A stretch of DNA of 5,661 nt from Halothiobacillaceae bacterium. Its GTDB lineage: Bacteria; Pseudomonadota; Gammaproteobacteria; Halothiobacillales; Halothiobacillaceae. Below the pieces are notes generated by a model. The model saw nothing but the letters and a program-made list of their open reading frames with translations, searched no databases and was not told the origin of the DNA. A program made the position numbers and the translations under genes. The stretch is taken from assembly GCA_011380105.1 (NCBI GenBank), contig DRZW01000114.1, forward strand, positions 1 through 5,661. Reading direction: 5' to 3'. Shown piece by piece: positions 1-5,661 of this stretch; positions within the stretch are counted from its first letter, which is position 1; each line of letters opens with the position of its first letter.

Positions 1-2
1 CC

Positions 3-1157
3 AAGCTGCAACGCTGGTTAAAAGGCGCGAAGATCACCATTATTGATAAACGCGAGATCCACCTCTATCAGCCGGGCCTGACTTTGGTCGCCAGCGGCGT
101 TTATGACGACCGCGATGTACAGGCCCAAAACGCTGATTACATGCCGCGTGATGTCAACTGGGTTAAAGACACTGTTGCCGCCTTCGATCCGGACGCTAAC
201 AAGGTTGTAACCGGCAAGGGTGAAGAAATCAGTTATGACTACCTCATTGTGGCAACAGGCTGTCATTTGGATTACACCGCCATTGAAGGCATGAATGAAA
301 GCTTGATTGGCCGCGAGGGCATTGGCTCGGTGTATAACGGCGTTGATGCCGCACTCGCCACCCTTGAGGAGTCACAGAAATTTATCGACAAAGGCGGCAC
401 AGCCTTGTTCACCGTCCCTGCCACGCCGATTAAATGTGCCGGTGCCCCGTTAAAAATGACTTTTTTAACCGAATCGCGGATGCGTGATGCCGGTACCCGC
501 GACAAGGGTGAATTTTTATACCTCTCCAATTCAGATAGATTATTTAGCCAGCCTGATTTCAACGAATTAGTGCATAATTTATATGAAGAGAAGGGGATTG
601 AATACACCTACCACCATGTGCTGAAAGCCATTGATCCGGGTGCACGCAAGGCCACATTCTCCACTCAAGACGGGGATGTGACCTATGACTATGACTACAT
701 CCACGTCGTGCCCCCCATGCGTGCCCCGGATGTGGTTCGCAACAGCGCGCTGGCTCATCAGGAAGGCAGTTTCGCAGAAGGTGGCTGGCTAGATGTGGAT
801 CAGTACACCTTGCAGCACAACCGTTATCCGAATGTATTTGGGGTTGGTGATATCAACGGCATTCCGGTGGGCAAAACCGCCGCCAGCGTTAAAATCCAAG
901 CACCGGTCGCAGCAGAGAACCTAATCGCAATGATTGCGGACAAGGAACTGGAAGCGCGCTACGACGGCTACACCTCCTGCCCATTGATTACTGGTTTGGG
1001 CCGTGCGGCACTAGCCGAGTTTAACTTTGATTATGAGCTGGTGCCCACTTTTCCACTGATCGACCAAACCAAACCACGCTGGATCTGGTGGCAGTTTAAG
1101 GTGCACGCGATCAAGCCGTTTTACTACCAAATGCTCAAAGGTCGCGTTCCCGCATAA
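3..1157 (+). CDS. sqr: Type II sulfide:quinone oxidoreductase, 5'-truncated by window edge
   Basis: This is a membrane-associated flavoprotein that oxidises sulfide and reduces quinone. The reading frame is open from the left edge, so the start codon lies upstream; 384 residues are visible. The beta strand, acidic residue and following region of the first FAD-binding fold are present (ITIIDKREIHLYQPG), but the glycine-rich GxGxxG loop must lie in the missing 30 or so residues. The two redox cysteines of the family are visible: KCAGAP (Cys codon 435-437) and YTSCPLITG (Cys codon 978-980). The second FAD contact region, NVFGVGDINGIPVGKTAAS, lies between them. The cysteine contexts and the tail (FPLIDQTKPRW, then a hydrophobic-aromatic C terminus) match human SQOR rather than type I bacterial SQR. 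A further cysteine follows the VATG motif (codon 261-263). It ends with TAA and a terminator. Other FAD-dependent disulfide oxidoreductases are unlikely given these motifs. The symbol is generic. Confidence 0.93.
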   Translation, partial: KLQRWLKGAKITIIDKREIHLYQPGLTLVASGVYDDRDVQAQNADYMPRDVNWVKDTVAAFDPDANKVVTGKGEEISYDYLIVATGCHLDYTAIEGMNESLIGREGIGSVYNGVDAALATLEESQKFIDKGGTALFTVPATPIKCAGAPLKMTFLTESRMRDAGTRDKGEFLYLSNSDRLFSQPDFNELVHNLYEEKGIEYTYHHVLKAIDPGARKATFSTQDGDVTYDYDYIHVVPPMRAPDVVRNSALAHQEGSFAEGGWLDVDQYTLQHNRYPNVFGVGDINGIPVGKTAASVKIQAPVAAENLIAMIADKELEARYDGYTSCPLITGLGRAALAEFNFDYELVPTFPLIDQTKPRWIWWQFKVHAIKPFYYQMLKGRVPA

Positions 1158-1182
1158 ATCTATACTGGATTTACAAATGACT

Positions 1183-1208
1183 AACCCGGCCCTGCGCCGG
1201 GTTTTTTT
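1183..1208 (+). terminator. Intrinsic terminator of the SQR gene
   Basis: A perfect 8-bp GC-rich stem (AACCCGGC at 1183-1190 paired with GCCGGGTT at 1196-1203) encloses a 5-nt loop. It runs into a tract of seven T residues at 1202-1208. It starts 25 nt after the SQR stop codon, so it ends that transcript. Confidence 0.93.
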
Positions 1209-1330
1209 GGGCGCATCAGCAGCCACTAATAATTCAAATAGCCCGAATCAAAAAAACAATCCCAAGCCAGGCTTTTATATCACTTACACATACTTTCTGC
1301 CCCGCCTACTCTGCCCGCAAAGAGATCCAG

Positions 1331-1955
1331 CTATGCACAAATTAAGGTGGCCAGCAAAATGACAGCAGCAATCAGAGTAACAACACCCGGCCATTCGGCG
1401 AACCAAAGCCAGACCCAAATCGGGGCAAGCGCCATTTCAGTCAACATAAACAAACTCACCGCTGGGGAAGGCAGATAACGGTTTGCCGTTGATAACAACC
1501 CCAGTGCCAGCGGCATCTGTACCATGCCCATCAAAGCTAACACCGCATAACTTTCCGCCGTTAAAGACAACGGTGCGGCAAATGGTCAAGCCATCAGCGT
1601 GTTGAACTCGCCACCGACGGCCTGTAACCGAGGCACACTGGCATAACGACGCAAGAGGATGAAATTAAGCCCGAGCGAGGCCGCCGCCCCAGTGCGTATA
1701 AATCCCCGATTAAGCCATCACCCTGCAAACTGCCGGAAAACACCAATAACCCCGAAACCAGCGCGAAGATCATCGCAAACCAGGTGTGCCGTGCGACCGG
1801 CTCACGCAAAATCCCCCAGGTAGCAAAGGCGGCAAACAGCATGCCCAGCGCCTGCGGGGATAACTTAAAATGTGGCATTATTGTGTGGTGATCTCCAAGC
1901 TCCAGAACGGTCAACCAATGATGAGGGCAGCAACGATGCCAAAAAGAACCAACAT
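1331..1955 (-). pseudogene. Decayed EamA/DMT-family transporter (frameshifts, nonsense codons, 5' truncation)
   Basis: This is a relic of an inner-membrane drug/metabolite-type transporter; the substrate is unknown. Reading leftwards on the minus strand, one frame encodes a typical EamA stretch (LSPQALGML, then ILREPVARHTW, then a glycine-rich membrane segment ending GDLYALG). Near 1685-1690 homology jumps to another frame, consistent with loss of one base, and continues AAASLGLNFILLRRY and EFNTLMA. It then meets TGA at 1588-1586 where the family often has a hydrophobic or Trp residue, and resumes PFAAPLSL, followed by three membrane segments and a TAG stop at 1333-1331. Further upstream a third frame gives a membrane-like stretch (MLVLFGIVAALIIG, TGA at 1913-1911, PFWSLEITT), plausibly the preceding segment after another frameshift near 1881-1890; this part is less certain. 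About 208 codons remain, against roughly 300 in intact members, so the first 90 or so residues are gone. Several independent lesions make a sequencing error unlikely. Confidence 0.85.
1923..1927 (+). promoter_or_regulatory. Ribosome binding site for the PRC-barrel gene
   Basis: GAGGG lies 8 nt before the ATG at 1936. This is the only candidate start in this frame with a good purine-rich site (ATGs also occur at 1870, 1918 and 1921). It also gives a protein that begins directly with a signal peptide, so it decides the start. Confidence 0.55.
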
Positions 1956-2499
1956 ACCGGGCCATTTTGTTTTCGCGGCCAGCTTGCTATGGCTTGCATC
2001 GAGCACTTTGGCCGATACGAATGCAGATAACCCACCAGCCGATCCTCAGCCTCAGGGGTTGTATTCTGCCTCCAATCTGATCGGTGCGCCGGTATACGCA
2101 GCCGATAATGCCGAAAATATCGAAGGGGCGGTTACCGATATGCTCCTCGACGAGGACATGCAGTTAGCCGGCTTATTGGTCACCTTAAATGAGGATGAGC
2201 AGCCGCGCTTTATTCCCAGCTCCGGTTTTGCCGTCGCCACACATGCTGGGGATTCAGTGGAAAAACTTTCCTATGTGGTGTTTTTAGGCGAGGACATCGC
2301 CAAGATCAAAGCCAGCCAACCGGCGGATGATGACTGGTGGCAAACCGCCCGCGAGATGGCCAGAGAAAGCTGGGAGGCCACCCGGGACACCGCCAGCAGC
2401 GCCTGGCAGGATGGAAAACAAGGTGCGTCTAATCTCTTCGAACGCGGTCGCGATACCACCGGTGAAATGATCGAAAATCTACGCAAACGTTTTGAATAG
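1936..2499 (+). CDS. Exported PRC-barrel domain protein with 11-residue repeat tail
   Basis: This is a protein of 187 residues, probably periplasmic or envelope-associated; its specific role is unknown. Residues 1-26 form a Sec signal peptide: a basic start (MPKRT), a hydrophobic core (FVFAASLLWLA) and a likely cleavage after STLA. A short Pro/Asp/Asn-rich linker follows. Residues 41 to about 124 resemble a PRC barrel: YSASNLIGAPVY, then NIEGAVTDMLLDEDMQLAGLLV, then PRFIPSSGF. PRC barrels are small beta-barrel domains often seen in envelope proteins and RNA-processing factors; here the exported context favours the former. Residues 138-181 are four consecutive 11-residue units with a basic residue at position 2, an acidic or amide residue at 3, a small one at 5 and an aromatic or Ile at 9, predicting an amphipathic helix, and the protein ends LRKRFE. 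It stands alone: a relic lies antisense at its 5' end and a terminator follows about 100 nt downstream. An earlier start at 1870 would put the signal peptide inside the protein and is less likely. Confidence 0.8.
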   Translation: MPKRTNIPGHFVFAASLLWLASSTLADTNADNPPADPQPQGLYSASNLIGAPVYAADNAENIEGAVTDMLLDEDMQLAGLLVTLNEDEQPRFIPSSGFAVATHAGDSVEKLSYVVFLGEDIAKIKASQPADDDWWQTAREMARESWEATRDTASSAWQDGKQGASNLFERGRDTTGEMIENLRKRFE

Positions 2500-2596
2500 A
2501 CGACGAAAACCATCGCATCAGCTAGGCTTCTCCGGGATAAAATTCCACAACAATCTATTTTTACTTGTTTGTATTCTGATGCAGAATAATAAAAAG

Positions 2597-2638
2597 ACCA
2601 ATTAACCCATACGAAACCCGGGTTAAATGGTTTTTTTT
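2597..2638 (+). terminator. Intrinsic terminator downstream of the PRC-barrel gene
   Basis: A 12-bp stem with one A-A mismatch (2597-2608 paired with 2620-2631) has an 11-nt loop and leads into eight T residues (2631-2638). An A tract at 2591-2595 on the left flank means it could also work on the minus strand, though no minus-strand gene ends here. It isolates the PRC-barrel transcript from ispB. Confidence 0.85.
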
Positions 2639-2845
2639 CTCGCCACTTAACCCGCAACAACCGCCGCCTTAAATCAGGCATAAAAACGGCTTTTGATAGG
2701 ATACTGATGCGCCCCGGCCCCGCTTAATGTAAGGTTTACTCACTAAATTGACTCTCTGAGAGCCAAAGCGACAAACCCAGAAGTTAATGGCATTAAAGCC
2801 ATCATCTTCTCCCGCTCGCGCTCTTAGTCATAACAACACCAGCCC

Positions 2846-2851
2846 GGAGGT
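2846..2851 (+). promoter_or_regulatory. Probable Shine-Dalgarno sequence of ispB
   Basis: GGAGGT is the strongest ribosome-binding match in the region. It lies 13 nt before the ATG at 2865, longer than the ideal 5-9 nt. It still supports 2865 over the upstream ATG at 2787, which has only a weak AGAAG three nucleotides away. Confidence 0.4.
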
Positions 2852-2864
2852 GCCCACGCCCACC

Positions 2865-3866
2865 ATGGATATGACCCTCGAACAAATCCGTGAACTTATC
2901 GCCGATGACATGCGGCAGGTCGATCAGGTCATCACCCGGCGGCTTTCCTCTGATGTCGCACTAATTAACCAACTCAGTGCTTATATAATTCACTCAGGCG
3001 GCAAGCGTTTTCGCCCGCTGCTGCATATGCTTGCTGCGCGTGCAGTCAGTCCACAGGCGGATGAAAAAATCCGGGAACAAGCAGCAGAACTAGCCGCGGT
3101 GGTGGAATTTATTCATACCGCAACCCTGCTGCACGATGATGTGGTCGATGAATCCACATTACGCCGTGGCAATGAAACCGCCAATGCGGTCTTTGGCAAT
3201 GCTGCATCAGTATTAACCGGCGATTTTCTTTATTCCCGCGCCTTTGAGATGATGGTGAGCGTAGATAAACCCGAGGTGATGGCTGTGCTCTCTTCAGCCA
3301 CCAACCGCATTGCCGAGGGTGAGGTGATGCAACTGATGAACATTGGCGATGCCGATTTAAGTGAAGCGTGCTACCTGGAGGTTATTGATCGCAAAACAGC
3401 CACCCTGTTTGCAGCGGCAACCCGATTGGCCGGCGTGCTCACCGATCAACCCCAGGCCATCTGCCAGGCGCTGGCTGATTACGGCACCTTTCTGGGGCGG
3501 GCTTTTCAGATCACCGACGATTTACTCGATTATCGCGGCAATGAAGCCGAAACCGGCAAGCATGTCGGCGATGATCTGGCCGAAGGCAAGCCAACCCTGC
3601 CGCTCATTCGCGCCATGTCTGTGGCTGCAGAACAAGATGATAGCGCCACGGTGAACCTGATCCGACATGCCATCGAGACACGGACGGACACCGACCTGGA
3701 AAAGATTATTGCAGCGGTTGAACGAACCGGTGCACTCGATTATACTTCTGCGCTCGCATCACAGGCGGCTGAACAAGCCATTGGAGCGTTATCGATATTA
3801 CCCGATACCGCTTATCGTAAAGCACTCGCATCGCTTGCGGTGATCAGTGTGGAGCGCAACCACTAG
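2865..3866 (+). CDS. ispB: Octaprenyl (polyprenyl) diphosphate synthase
   Basis: This trans-prenyltransferase elongates farnesyl diphosphate with isopentenyl units to make the side chain of ubiquinone and menaquinone. From the ATG at 2865 it has 333 residues, against 323 in E. coli IspB. Family landmarks appear in order: GGKRFRP (residues 45-51), the first aspartate-rich motif in HTATLLHDDVVDE (DDVVD at 91-95), FGNAASVLTGDFLYSRAF, AEGEVMQLMN, the KTATLF segment, and the second aspartate-rich motif QITDDLLDY (DDLLD at 218-222) followed by GKHVGDDLAEGKPTLPL. The aspartates bind magnesium and the diphosphate of the substrates. The chosen start matches the MNLEKI start of the E. coli protein; starting at 2787 would add 26 Ser/Pro-rich residues. 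No terminator separates it from the tRNA 12 nt downstream, so the two are likely co-transcribed. The exact chain length (C40 or other) cannot be read from motifs alone. Confidence 0.95.
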   Translation: MDMTLEQIRELIADDMRQVDQVITRRLSSDVALINQLSAYIIHSGGKRFRPLLHMLAARAVSPQADEKIREQAAELAAVVEFIHTATLLHDDVVDESTLRRGNETANAVFGNAASVLTGDFLYSRAFEMMVSVDKPEVMAVLSSATNRIAEGEVMQLMNIGDADLSEACYLEVIDRKTATLFAAATRLAGVLTDQPQAICQALADYGTFLGRAFQITDDLLDYRGNEAETGKHVGDDLAEGKPTLPLIRAMSVAAEQDDSATVNLIRHAIETRTDTDLEKIIAAVERTGALDYTSALASQAAEQAIGALSILPDTAYRKALASLAVISVERNH

Positions 3867-3878
3867 CCTATGTTGTTT

Positions 3879-3955
3879 CGGAGTGTAGCTCAGCTTGGTA
3901 GAGCACTACGTTCGGGACGTAGGGGCCGCAGGTTCGAATCCTGCCACTCCGACCA
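3879..3955 (+). tRNA. tRNA-Pro, anticodon CGG
   Basis: A full 77-nt cloverleaf with encoded CCA. The acceptor arms CGGAGTG (3879-3885) and CACTCCG (3945-3951) pair perfectly, followed by discriminator A and CCA at 3953-3955. The anticodon stem CTACG/CGTAG encloses TTCGGGA, giving anticodon CGG at 3913-3915 (reads CCG). The T arm carries GGTTCGAATCC. The anticodon loop and T loop match E. coli proK (tRNA-Pro CGG). It lies 12 nt after the ispB stop with no room for its own promoter in the gap; any promoter would sit inside ispB, otherwise it is cut from the ispB mRNA. Confidence 0.97.
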
Positions 3956-3965
3956 ATTCATTCAG

Positions 3966-4011
3966 AAAAGCCGCTGACACTCAATTTACCGTTGAGTCCA
4001 GCGGCTTTTTT
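3966..4011 (+). terminator. Two-tier intrinsic terminator after tRNA-Pro
   Basis: The outer stem of 11 bp (AAAAGCCGCTG at 3966-3976 with CAGCGGCTTTT at 3999-4009) holds an inner 6-bp stem (ACTCAA at 3979-3984 with TTGAGT at 3992-3997) around a 7-nt loop. Six T residues (4006-4011) follow. It should end the ispB-tRNA transcript. The ABC-F start codon is only 19 nt further on, so the structure could also lie in that gene's leader. Confidence 0.9.
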
Positions 4012-4030
4012 GCGCCAAAAGTGCCCTTTT

Positions 4031-5661
4031 ATGATTCAACTGCAATCGGTCAGCCTGCGTCAAAATGGCAAACTGCTACTAAAAGACGCCAACCTCACCC
4101 TCCACCCCGGCCAGCGCCTCGGCCTGGTTGGCAAAAACGGCACCGGCAAATCCAGCCTGTTATCATTAATTGAGGGCAAACTTGCCGCCGATGCCGGCGA
4201 GATTAAACGCGCCGGCGGTCAGCAACTAGCCACAGTGGCACAAGAAACCCCGGCTCTGGATCAACCGGCCATTGAATATGTGCTCTCAGGGGATAAACCC
4301 TATACGCACTTAGCCGAAAAAATCCGCAAAGCAGAGGCTGAAAACGATGGCATGACGCTAGCCGAGCTATACCCTGCCTTTGAGCAGGCCGGGGGCTTTA
4401 CGGCTCGGGCGCGGGCAGCACGCCTGCTCGATGGTTTGGGCTTTAAGCCTGAGCAGATCGATGCACCGGTGGCATCCTTCTCTGGTGGCTGGCGGATGCG
4501 CCTGAATCTGGCTCGGGCCCTAATCGCCCCAAGCGATCTATTGTTGCTGGATGAGCCAACCAACCACTTAGATCTCGATGCGGTCTTTTGGCTGGGCGAC
4601 TGGCTAACCCGTTACCCTGGTTCGCTGGTTGTGGTCTCGCATGATCGGGATTTTCTCGATCACGTCTGCACCCACATTGCGCATATCGAAAACCAAAAAT
4701 TACACCTCTACACCGGCCACTATAGTGAGTTTGAGTCCATGCGTGCCGAAAAAATGGCGCAGGATCAGGCGATGTCCGCGAAAATCCAGCGCGAACAACA
4801 GCGCCTGCAGAGGTTTATCGATCGTTTTCGGGCTAAAGCCACTAAAGCAAAACAGGCACAAAGCCGGATCAAGGCCTTAGAACGCCTGCCAACCATCCAC
4901 GCCGCCCACGCCGACAGTGACTTTTCGTTCACCTTCCGCCCCGCCGAGCGCAGCCCGGATCCGATGGTGGTACTCGAAGACCTGCAAATTGGTTACGGTG
5001 AAAAACCGCTGATCGAGCATGTTAATCTGCAAATCCGCCGCGACGACCGGATTGGCGTGCTCGGCCCTAACGGGGCGGGCAAGACCACCTTAATCCGCGC
5101 CATCGCCCACGGCAGTAATCTTAAAGGCGGCACCCGGCTGATCTCACCGGGGGTTAAGGTGGGTTATTATGCCCAACACCAGCTTGAGCAGCTCGACCCC
5201 CGCGACACGGCCTTGCAAGCGTTAGAGCGCCATGCCGGTAAAAAGGCCAGCACGCAGCAATTACGTGATTTTCTAGGCCGGTTCGGATTTGTCGGCGACC
5301 GGGTGTTTGAGTTAATCGCCCCTTTTTCAGGCGGCGAGAAAGCCCGTCTGGCCCTGGCGCTATTGGTTTGGGATGCGCCCAATCTGTTGATTTTGGACGA
5401 GCCCACCAACCACCTCGATTTGGACATGCGCGAGGCATTAGCCGCCGCCTTACAAAGTTTTGAAGGCGCACTATTATTGATCTCGCATGATAAAAACCTC
5501 ATCGAGATGGTCTGCGACCGTTTCTGGTGGGTACATGATGGCCGCGCTGAAGTGTTCGATGGCGATTTACAAGACTACCGTCGGGCGATTAGCGAGAAAA
5601 AACGCGCCTTTGCCAACGAGGAAAAAAATCAAAGCCGCTCTGCCAAATCGCAACCTAAGCC
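4031..5661 (+). CDS. yheS: ABC-F family ATPase, YheS-like, 3'-truncated by window edge
   Basis: This is a soluble ABC protein with two ATPase domains and no membrane segments; ABC-F proteins bind the ribosomal E site and modulate translation. 543 residues are visible with no stop, against about 637 in E. coli YheS, so roughly the last 90 residues, a C-terminal coiled coil in that protein, are missing. Domain 1 has Walker A GKNGTGKS (34-41), signature SGGW (151-154), Walker B LLLLDEPT (170-177) and the H-loop His 204. The linker (about 235-295) carries RFRAKATKAKQAQSRIKALE, the typical P-site tRNA interaction motif. Domain 2 has GPNGAGKTT (345-353), SGGEK (433-437), LLILDEPT (452-459) and His 486. 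Both sites look catalytically intact. Close agreement with YheS through SGGWRMRLNL, HDRDFLD and GYYAQHQLE, and the lack of an EttA-type arm insertion, favour YheS over EttA or Uup. The ATG at 4031 has no clear Shine-Dalgarno sequence; an in-frame TTG at 4010 is possible but does not fit the family start. Confidence 0.93.
   Translation, partial: MIQLQSVSLRQNGKLLLKDANLTLHPGQRLGLVGKNGTGKSSLLSLIEGKLAADAGEIKRAGGQQLATVAQETPALDQPAIEYVLSGDKPYTHLAEKIRKAEAENDGMTLAELYPAFEQAGGFTARARAARLLDGLGFKPEQIDAPVASFSGGWRMRLNLARALIAPSDLLLLDEPTNHLDLDAVFWLGDWLTRYPGSLVVVSHDRDFLDHVCTHIAHIENQKLHLYTGHYSEFESMRAEKMAQDQAMSAKIQREQQRLQRFIDRFRAKATKAKQAQSRIKALERLPTIHAAHADSDFSFTFRPAERSPDPMVVLEDLQIGYGEKPLIEHVNLQIRRDDRIGVLGPNGAGKTTLIRAIAHGSNLKGGTRLISPGVKVGYYAQHQLEQLDPRDTALQALERHAGKKASTQQLRDFLGRFGFVGDRVFELIAPFSGGEKARLALALLVWDAPNLLILDEPTNHLDLDMREALAAALQSFEGALLLISHDKNLIEMVCDRFWWVHDGRAEVFDGDLQDYRRAISEKKRAFANEEKNQSRSAKSQPK

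Larger units (their letters stand above)
2500..2864. other. Gene-free stretch between the PRC-barrel gene and ispB
   Basis: No convincing gene is visible on either strand. It holds the terminator at 2597-2638 and then the presumed promoter and leader region of ispB. I see no strong sigma-70 promoter. GATACT at 2700-2705 could be a weak -10 box but has no good -35 at the usual distance, and TTGACT at 2748-2753 has no good -10 partner. The last 78 nt (2787-2864) are in frame with ispB from an upstream ATG at 2787 and could encode an N-terminal extension, but the sequence there is Ser/Pro-rich and has no counterpart in E. coli IspB. The divergent rplU-rpmA genes that sit beside ispB in E. coli are absent here. 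Confidence 0.6.

Noticed and set aside
18..607. Two minus-strand open frames of 82 and 111 residues
   Set aside because: Both are antisense shadows of the SQR coding region, which is strongly supported by conserved motifs.
1177..1362. Plus-strand open frame of 61 residues after SQR
   Set aside because: It starts just before and reads through the SQR terminator hairpin, has no ribosome-binding site, and its product is low-complexity.
2271..2681. Minus-strand open frame of 136 residues across the end of the PRC-barrel gene and the following gap
   Set aside because: It covers the 11-mer repeat region in antisense and the terminator hairpin, and its sequence resembles no known protein.
2750..2764. 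Imperfect palindrome (7-bp arms GACTCTC / GAGAGCC) upstream of ispB, a possible operator
   Set aside because: It is short, has a mismatch, and has no clear promoter beside it; a match of this quality is expected by chance.
3879..3955. tRNA 3' end as an attachment site for an integrated element
   Set aside because: There is no integrase nearby and no second copy of the tRNA 3' end in the window; the downstream gene is a conserved housekeeping ABC-F ATPase.
3895..4173. Plus-strand open frame across the tRNA, terminator and start of the ABC-F gene
   Set aside because: It begins inside the tRNA, reads through the terminator hairpin, and the rest is an out-of-frame reading of the conserved ABC-F coding sequence.
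4300..4563. Minus-strand open frame of 87 residues
   Set aside because: Antisense to the first ABC-F domain including its signature and Walker B motifs; no ribosome-binding site and no recognisable product.
5154..5502. Two overlapping minus-strand open frames of 105 and 111 residues
   Set aside because: Both lie antisense to the well-conserved second ATPase domain of the ABC-F gene; their sequences are low-complexity Arg/Pro/Ala-rich and match no family.
1..5661. CRISPR array, insertion sequence, phage or toxin-antitoxin module
   Set aside because: I found no spaced direct repeats, terminal inverted repeats, transposase, integrase or paired small-gene arrangement on either strand.

Overview
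The window looks like chromosomal DNA of a gammaproteobacterium of moderate GC content. This rests on an IspB-type octaprenyl diphosphate synthase, a YheS-type ABC-F ATPase and a proK-like tRNA-Pro(CGG). A sulfide:quinone oxidoreductase at the left edge shows that the cell can oxidise sulfide. I cannot name a genus from this sequence alone.

Layout, left to right. At 3-1157 (+) lies the 3' part of a type II (human-SQOR-like) sulfide:quinone oxidoreductase, which starts outside the window and is closed by a strong intrinsic terminator at 1183-1208. At 1331 to about 1955 (-) lies a decayed EamA/DMT-family membrane transporter whose homology runs through three reading frames and contains two in-frame stops. 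Its N-terminal third is missing. Its broken 5' end runs under the start of the next gene, at 1936-2499 (+), which encodes a small exported protein with a PRC-barrel domain and a tail of four 11-residue amphipathic repeats. A terminator follows at 2597-2638, inside a gene-free stretch of 2500-2864. The right half holds ispB (2865-3866, +), a tRNA-Pro with anticodon CGG (3879-3955, +) only 12 nt after the ispB stop, a two-tier terminator hairpin (3966-4011), and a YheS-like ABC-F gene (from 4031, +) that runs off the right edge.

Functionally these are mostly separate housekeeping or respiratory units. SQR passes electrons from sulfide to membrane quinone, and IspB makes the polyprenyl tail of that quinone. 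This is a shared pathway but not evidence of an operon, because two terminators and a pseudogene separate them. ispB and the tRNA probably share a transcript. YheS-type ABC-F proteins act on the ribosome.

I found no CRISPR array, insertion sequence, phage gene or toxin-antitoxin pair, and no convincing undescribed multi-gene system. The points most worth a second look are the multiply broken transporter, the way the exported PRC-barrel gene begins antisense to that relic, the 11-mer repeat tail, and the short, promoter-poor gap between the tRNA terminator and the ABC-F start codon.
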